64,000 nt of DNA, taken from Akanthomyces muscarius (Eukaryota > Ascomycota > Sordariomycetes > Hypocreales > Cordycipitaceae). Positions 57,965-64,000 of the stretch are shown in pieces; the stretch's first letter is position 1; each line of letters begins with the position of its first letter. The DNA lies in NCBI RefSeq assembly GCF_028009165.1, contig NW_026611617.1, positions 382,001-446,000 on the forward strand, given 5' to 3'. Position numbers and translations under genes: made by a program. Under the pieces are notes generated by a model. It did no database searches. It worked only from the letters and a program-made list of their open reading frames with translations, and had not been told where the DNA came from.

Positions 57965-59203
57965 ATGTCCAAGTCTGCTATTGACAACGTCTCCGTTGTT
58001 GGAGCGGGCCTGGCCGGCCTCACACTTGCGCTGGCGCTGCACCAGCAATCCATCCCCGTCACCGTCTACGAGTCGCGCCCGGCACCTCTGAACATCGGAG
58101 GCGCCGTCATGCTCTCGCCCAACGCGCTCAAGGTCCTGGACGCGCTGGGCCTCTACGCCATGGTCAAGGCCAAAGGCTACAACTTCGACAGCCTCGAGTA
58201 CCGTGACCTCGACGGGAACCTGACCGAGGTTCAGGACTTTGGCGGCGTGGAAGAGTACGGCTACCAAGGGCTGCGCATTTACCGCTACGTCCTCATTGAC
58301 GAGCTGGTTGCGGCGCTGGCCGCGGCCGGCGTGGCGGTGGAATACGGCGCCAAGTTTTCCCATGTGGAAACGGACACGCCACAGGGTGTTTCGTTTGCGC
58401 TCACGGACGGTCGAAGCATACAGACATCGCTTCTGGTCGGGGCTGATGGCATTCACTCCACAGTCCGCAGACACCTTTACCCAGACCTCGAGACGACCTT
58501 TGTCGGCATGGCGGGTATCACCGCCTCCGTGCCCACCGCGCAGCTCCAGCTGCCCGAGGGCTACCACATCCCCGTCACCATCGTCTCCCCGCAGGGCGCC
58601 TTTGTCATTGCCCCGCAGCAGGTCGACGGCTCCGAGGTGCTCATCGGCAAGCAGATGCGCCTCGCCCCCGCGGAGCGGCAGCCCGGTTGGGACCGCGCGT
58701 TCGTCGCGGACAAGCAGTCGGCGATTGCGTTCTTACAGAGCGGCAACGAGCATTTTCCCGAGTTTGTGCGCCGCGCCGTGTCGCGCATCGAGCCGGACAA
58801 GGTCAACAAGTGGCCGTTCTTCGTGGTGCCGAGGCTCGAACGCTGGACGTCGGCCACGGGCAACGTCGTCATCCTGGGGGACGCGGCGCACGCGATCCCC
58901 CCGTCGGCGGGGCAGGGCATCAACCAGGCATTTGAGGACGTGTACATCCTGGCGCTGATCCTGGGCCAGCGGGACAGGATCGGGGACGAGGCCGAGGCGC
59001 TGCGGTTCTGGCAGACGTATCGCCAAGCTCGCGTGGACAAGGTGCTGGAACTGAACAAGCAGATTGACCAGCGGAGGATGCCGTCGACGGATGCCGTGGT
59101 GGGCAAGGATAGCGGGCTCGCCAAGCAGAGCTTTGAGCTGGGATGGCTGTATAATCCGGATTTCAAGAAGGATGTGATGGACTGGGTTGCTAAGTCTGCT
59201 TAA
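57965..59203 (+). CDS. FAD-dependent monooxygenase (salicylate/3-hydroxybenzoate hydroxylase-like)
   Basis: Single exon, 412 residues. Flavoprotein aromatic hydroxylases use NAD(P)H and O2. The dinucleotide-binding motif VVGAGLAGLTLALAL (from 11, GxGxxG at 13-18) is followed by YESRPAP. The DG motif LLVGADGIHSTVRRHLYP is near 159-176. The GD motif VVILGDAAHAIPPSAGQGIN around 302-321 contacts the flavin ribityl chain. QSFELGWLYNPDF near the end is family-like. The frame is open 41 codons upstream, but the ATG at 57965 begins directly before the nucleotide-binding fold and the upstream residues look like leader. It has no introns, unlike most neighbours, and is flanked by housekeeping genes, with no cluster partner. 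The substrate is unknown. Confidence 0.88.
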   Translation: MSKSAIDNVSVVGAGLAGLTLALALHQQSIPVTVYESRPAPLNIGGAVMLSPNALKVLDALGLYAMVKAKGYNFDSLEYRDLDGNLTEVQDFGGVEEYGYQGLRIYRYVLIDELVAALAAAGVAVEYGAKFSHVETDTPQGVSFALTDGRSIQTSLLVGADGIHSTVRRHLYPDLETTFVGMAGITASVPTAQLQLPEGYHIPVTIVSPQGAFVIAPQQVDGSEVLIGKQMRLAPAERQPGWDRAFVADKQSAIAFLQSGNEHFPEFVRRAVSRIEPDKVNKWPFFVVPRLERWTSATGNVVILGDAAHAIPPSAGQGINQAFEDVYILALILGQRDRIGDEAEALRFWQTYRQARVDKVLELNKQIDQRRMPSTDAVVGKDSGLAKQSFELGWLYNPDFKKDVMDWVAKSA

Positions 59204-59588
59204 TGCCCGGGGCGGAAGAGATGCGCAGCGTTTGAAGTAGTTAGCATTTGCAGCTTAATTTGAGCATCGAAATTTAGACAAGTCCTTCAGTTACTGCACG
59301 GGTAAAGACCAGCTTGTGAGTGAAGATGGTTATTAATTTTCAACGTGTGCCAATCTAGGCTACTAAATAATTTAATAATACATCAAAAGCGGCGTATCAA
59401 CGCCTGGCAAGACACTCACACACCAGCTCATGAGGGCCGTCACCGTCCATTGCTCCGGAAGCCATATCCATGCGAACCTGAACCCATGAAAGTCGCCTAT
59501 GCAAATGCGCAGCCATTCGCCTATACTTTTACATTTTTCCCAGCCGTCAAACATGTCAACGCTATGCAACACTAAATGGTAGAAGGGT
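59204..59588. other. Convergent 3' region, FAD monooxygenase / CLU1
   Basis: 385 bp between facing stop codons, AT-rich around 59340-59390. No gene is seen. Confidence 0.6.
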
Positions 59589-62500
59589 CTAAGCGGCCTG
59601 GCCCCGTCTCTTGGGGTTGCCACGGCCGGTGCGCTTCTTGGACTTCCCCCCCTGGTCACCTTCAATAAATTTGATCAACTCATCGATGCTTCGCGAGTCA
59701 ACCTTCGATCCACGCTGCTGAGGAGTGGGGGCGAGCGTCTGGGAGGGTGCGCGAATGCCAGACTTGATGCGGCGTTCCTGCACATCCTTGGCGTGCTTGG
59801 CAATTGATACGGCGTTTTGCGTCAGCTGCTCTAGCCAGCTCTCAGCCTCCTTGGTGTTCTTATCATCAGCGCCGAGTTCGCTCAGGAAGATGTTGTACGA
59901 TTCCCGCATGCGGTTAACAGCCCCTTTGGAATCATGATCAAGCGCCAGTGCCTGTGCGAGCTGGAACAGTAGAGTGGCAGAGTTGACAGACTGCTTTCCA
60001 AACACAGACTCGCAAACTCGAAGAGACTCTTCGAACCAGAGTCGCGATTCGTGGTATTCCTTCAGATGCTGCAGCATCACGGCGGCGTTGTTGACAGTCG
60101 TAATGGAGTCGGGGTGTCCAGGACCATAGATAATTTTCCACAAATCCAGCGCATGCTTTGAAAAGACAAGCGCAGATTTGCTGTCACCAGCTTGGTGAAG
60201 GAAGAGACTGAGGTTCAAGTAGTTGAGGAGAGTCTCGGCAGAGTCGACTCCAACTGTGCGCTCAGATACAACGATGGCCTTGCGAGCGAGCTCCACAGCA
60301 GCCTCCTTGTCATCAAGCTGGTAGTACAGCATGGAGAGGCTGTTGTAGACACGGGCCACTTCAGGATGCAGGATGCCGTAGATCTGCTCATGAAGAGACA
60401 GCGATTCTAAAAGAAGTTCCTGACCGAGCTTCTTCTGGTTCTGGAGGATAGAAATTCTGCCAGCCTCCAGCGCCTCTTCAGCCAAGGAGCTGCGTGGACA
60501 GGAGTGCTTCACGATGGGAACAATGTCGATGAAGTCATCCGGGCTGAAAGTAGAGGCGGCCTGAGGAGCAGCAGCGGGGGAGCCGTCGCGGGCGGACTTC
60601 TTCTTCTTGCTCTTCTTGGCATCGCCCTGGGCCTGACCGTTGGCCTGGGCAGATTCGCTTGCGCCATTGACGCCGTTAGACTCGGATGCAGAGCTCTCAA
60701 AGACGTAGTCCTTGGCCTCGACCTGAAGACCCAACTTCAGTGAAACCTCACGAAGCAGCTGAATGGGGCGAAGAGTCTCGACCCACTCAGATTCCAAGCG
60801 GTATCTGTATCGCTTGAGGATCTCTCCCTCAATGCTACTACGCAGGCTTTCAGGCGTGACATCCTCAAAAGAGAAATCAGTCTCCTTGTAGAGTGCTCGA
60901 AGCTGAGCATCAATCTCACTGCGAGGCTTGGAGTTGACCTTGTAGCCCAGAAGGCAGTTGAACAAGTGAGCAATGCAAGCCGGGGCAAAGGCGAGAGGAA
61001 GTGCGCGGAGATAGGTAGCCGAAACATGCTTGAAGGCACGAGATACCATATCCTGGATACAGATCTCGCGCAGGCACTTAAGTCGGCCGTCGGTAGCAAG
61101 CGATGCCACTTTACCGACGTATCTGATGTTGATACCGCGCTTGTGCAGGAGGCGGCTGAGAGACTGGCCGTCCATGGGGAAGCTAACATCGGAGTCAGAC
61201 AGCTCGCGGAGAAGTCCAGGGATGACGTGCTCGCGCAAGTATGTGCAAGCAGCTCGCACATCCTTCTCGTCAGCCTCCAGTTCGGCCGTCTCCTCCGACG
61301 TCTGCGGTACTTGTCCACTGAAAACATCAGGATTAAGGGAGAACTTGAACTGGGACAGATCAGGCTGCCAGGAATCGTCTTCCTTGGACTCTTCAGACTT
61401 TTCCGTCTCGTCATCGTCCTTCTTCGAAGCGCTCTCCTCAGTATGCTCTGCGACTTCCTTATCGACCCATTGCTTCATGCGGAAGCGGCCGAAAGAATCG
61501 ACCAGCTCAGGTCGGAGAACGGTCATGCGGTGGGGATAGCTGGTAGTAGACTCCTCTTCGTCCTCCTTGGCCTTCTCCTCCAACCACGGGATGTCGAATG
61601 GTGTGATTCTGTACAAATCCAGTATATATTTGCGGCCATCGGTACCCATCAGACCCTTGGTCTCCACACTGGCCTCCAGGTCGAATTTCTTTCCGTCCTT
61701 ATCCCAGACGGCGTGAGGCTTCACCCTGAGCGCCTTGGATAGCTTGCCGAAGGGGCCAGCAAAACGCTCATCAGCCGCGACAAAATCTTTGCCGTCGACT
61801 GCACCATAATCGATTTGGTTCTCACCAGGCTCCCGTTGCTTGAAGATACCAGGCACAATGCTCTGGCCGACAATGCGCTTTCCGAGGTAGTCGACAACAA
61901 CCGTAGCAGGAGTGAATAGGCCATCGATGTCGAGCTGGTTCACTAGACGTACACCAGCAACGTCCTTGCCAGTGGCAACCCGAGCAGCCTCATCGCCTCC
62001 CTCAGAGGTAAACGTACCGACACCGTCAGCACCAAAAGAGAAGAAGATATTGTTGTAGACGAAAATCTGAGCATCGGAACATTCGGTAGGGTTCAGAGGC
62101 GTGATCTCGCCGCGAGCGACCATTACAGCACCCTTGGTAGCAGCATCGTTGTAGTCAGCGAAGAGCTTTGAGATGAGGCGCTCCCGGAAGACTCTGTCCT
62201 GAACAGTCTCCTTGGGAAGCTCCTTGGCGGACTGGAATTCCTCATTCCAGTCTCGTAGAGTGTCTGTGTTGTCCACTCCGGCCAAAAGGTAGGTCTCTTG
62301 CGGTCGTGTAGCATCTGGCACATGAGCGCAGAGAGCTGAGTTCGGCGATGGTACCGCCCAGGGGGCGGCTGGGATCGCATTGGTAATCTGAAAGGTGGAG
62401 AGAGGATCCTTGCTATTGTTGTAATCTTGGAGCTGTTGGAACGTCTCGTTGAAGGACGGCGAGATGAGCTCGATGAGCTCCAGGAGCGAGTGAGCGGCCT

Positions 62501-63482
62501 GACCCTTGGGTGCCGGACGAGGGAAAGGGTCAAATTTGGCATTGGAGGACTTGTTGACGTAGAAACCAGACACGTGCGCAGTGATCTGGAACTGCTCACC
62601 CTCGTTTGTCGTCACGATGAGATAGAGCAGGTGACCACGCTGTCTCAGGTGGCAAGGAGGAGGGTTCCAGGTCGACAAAGAAATCGTCTTGACAGTCTTG
62701 GGAGCGAGTGCTGTCTGTTCAGGAACAAGGCTGGTCAGAGGAGGGATCCCTTGGAAATCGTACTCCTTCTGAGGCTGCTGCTCCTTGGGCTGCTCCTTGG
62801 ACTCCTCGCTGGGCTGCTGGGTACCGGCGCTCGCAGACTCAAAAAGAGAGGTGCCGGCTAGCACACCTTGGGTGGTGTCAACTCGATTGCCTGCGGCACC
62901 AATGAGCTCGCGAACTCGAATGAGGTGGATGCGTGCCTCCTTTTCGGTATAAGGGTCTTCGACGAGGTGGAACTCTGGGTCGGGTCCAATGCCGGGAATT
63001 TCGGCAATGGTAATGAAATCGGTGATCTTTTCTCCCTGATATTCGAGATGAAAGCAGGTGTATCGGAACGCGGCGGGGAGATCGATGATTGACTGGCGGA
63101 CTTCGTGAACCTGCTCTTGGGACGACACCTTTAATTGCATAAGTTAGTATCAACTGCAACGGAAAGCACCATAAGGAGGCGAGGATTACCATTATTTGCA
63201 TCTTAGAGGGCTTGGAACCGGGAAGCACAATCGTGACGTTGAGGAGAGCTGTTTAAGTGTAAGCAAGACAAGAACCTGGAACGGCACGCGACAGACGCAC
63301 CTTCGACTCCAGCGCCGTCCTCGACATCATTGGCAGCTTCGGAAGCATCATTGGCATTATTAGAGGCATCAACTGCGCCATATTAGTTCAAGATGGTTCA
63401 TGGCAAAGCGTAGGCAGGGCGGCCAAGGTGGTTGGTTACCTGGACGGTCATGCGCCGCTGGCGCTGCGTTCTCAGCTGCCAT
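59589..63482 (-). CDS. CLU1: Clustered-mitochondria protein Clu1 (CluA)
   Basis: Exons 63482-63440, 63372-63301, 63248-63190 and 63128-59589 encode 1,237 residues. Clu proteins are cytosolic, bind mRNAs for mitochondrial proteins, and keep mitochondria evenly spread. The N-terminus is disordered (MAAENAAPAAHDRP), then a ubiquitin-like CLU-N part (ALLNVTIVLPGSKPSKMQIM, EVRQSIIDLPAAFRYTCFHL). The central CLU domain includes DWNEEFQSAKELPKETVQDR, FVYNNIFFSFGADGVGTF, GTDGRKYILDLYRITPFDIP and MTVLRPELVDSFGRF. The C-terminal third has TPR-like repeats (LYYQLDDKEAAVELARKAIV, LNLSLFLHQAGDSKSALVFS), and the end is Lys/Arg-rich (KSKKRTGRGNPKRRGQAA). Three short introns near the 5' end (67, 52, 61 bp) are supported by consensus sites, including a TACTAAC branch site. 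Confidence 0.95.
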
Positions 63483-64000
63483 CTTTTCCATACAAGCAAA
63501 GGAAGAAGAAAGGAAAAGATACACAGGTAGTATACAAGATTATAAAAGGAGAAGAAATCAAGTAAAAAGGGGCTCGGCCACACTTGACCAAAAGATTTGG
63601 GGCAATTGAACTGCTAAAAGGAAGGACAAGAGCGTAATTGATTCTGGGGGAAGGGAAAAAAAATTGGACGACAGACAATTTGCCGGTACACCGGAGGGTG
63701 CGGGTGGAGTACTTCTGGCGGCCAGGAGACCCCCAGCTTTTTCCGCTGCGCTGTCTTGGCCAGGAGAAGGTACCTTTTTTTTTTTTTCTCGACGCACGAG
63801 CTAATTGACTAATGTCATTACTATTCAGTACATTTGTTTGGTTGTTTTTAGCCAGCCAGGTACCTTCTGGGAAATGTACGGAGCTCCAGACCCGAGAACA
63901 GCCGCGCTGGCCCTGCAAGCCCCAACGCCGCTAGTCAACGTTAGTAAACTGGTAGCCAGGGAGCTGCCGCCACTTTAACCCATCTATTCTGCGGCAGACA
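63483..64000. promoter_or_regulatory. CLU1 upstream region
   Basis: 518 bp up to the window edge. It contains a T-rich run near 63776-63789 directly after GGTACC and another AGGTACCTT near 63858. No gene is seen. Confidence 0.45.

Overview
The window is nuclear DNA from a filamentous ascomycete, most likely a Sordariomycete and probably Hypocreales; I cannot name the genus. Evidence: most protein genes carry short introns (46-93 bp) with GTNNGN donors, YAG acceptors and CTAAC/CTGAC-type branch sites. Coding DNA is GC-rich. The gene set is fungus-specific or has clear fungal family features (Zn2Cys6 factor, C2H2/fungal-trans factor, GH64, GPI-type GH16, Sgf73, Dml1). I modelled 21 protein genes, one cut by the left edge. 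No rRNA, tRNA, CRISPR array, intact transposon or biosynthetic gene cluster was recognised.

Layout. 1-9.5 kb is compact: a divergent pair (5' end of a probable CDK11-like kinase, and NDUFAF7), a divergent pair (a PTM1/GOST membrane protein and a U-box cyclophilin), then a Zn2Cys6 regulator. 9.5-13.3 kb holds no recognisable gene. 13.3-20.3 kb has three leftward genes: a GH64 beta-1,3-glucanase, a secreted GH16 glycosidase and a large C2H2 regulator. 20.3-28.5 kb is an 8.2-kb gene desert between that regulator and the Ras exchange factor CDC25; it is rich in homopolymers, purine tracts and a recurring GGTACCTA-type motif. 33.2-34.5 kb encodes a disordered protein built on an 11 x 8-residue repeat, with a dehydrin-like C-terminus.

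37.2-63.5 kb is compact again: SGNH esterase, SGF73 (SAGA), an ANT1-like carrier, NOSIP, tafazzin, PHO85, a divergent septin-like GTPase with a C-terminal membrane segment, a peroxiredoxin-like protein, DML1, poly(A) polymerase, an FHA-forkhead factor, a single-exon FAD monooxygenase and CLU1.

Functional themes are housekeeping rather than one pathway. Mitochondrial or organelle biogenesis: NDUFAF7, tafazzin, DML1, CLU1 and the ANT1-like carrier. Nutrient and cell-cycle signalling: CDC25 (Ras/cAMP), PHO85, the forkhead factor and the CDK11-like kinase. Gene expression: SGF73, PAP1, U-box cyclophilin and NOSIP. Cell-wall glucan: GH64 and GH16. The least ordinary items are the septin-like membrane GTPase, the repeat/dehydrin-like protein, the duplicated NOSIP 3' end, the overlapping short upstream ORFs before CDC25, and the gene deserts. 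All intron-exon models were worked out by eye from splice signals and reading-frame continuity.
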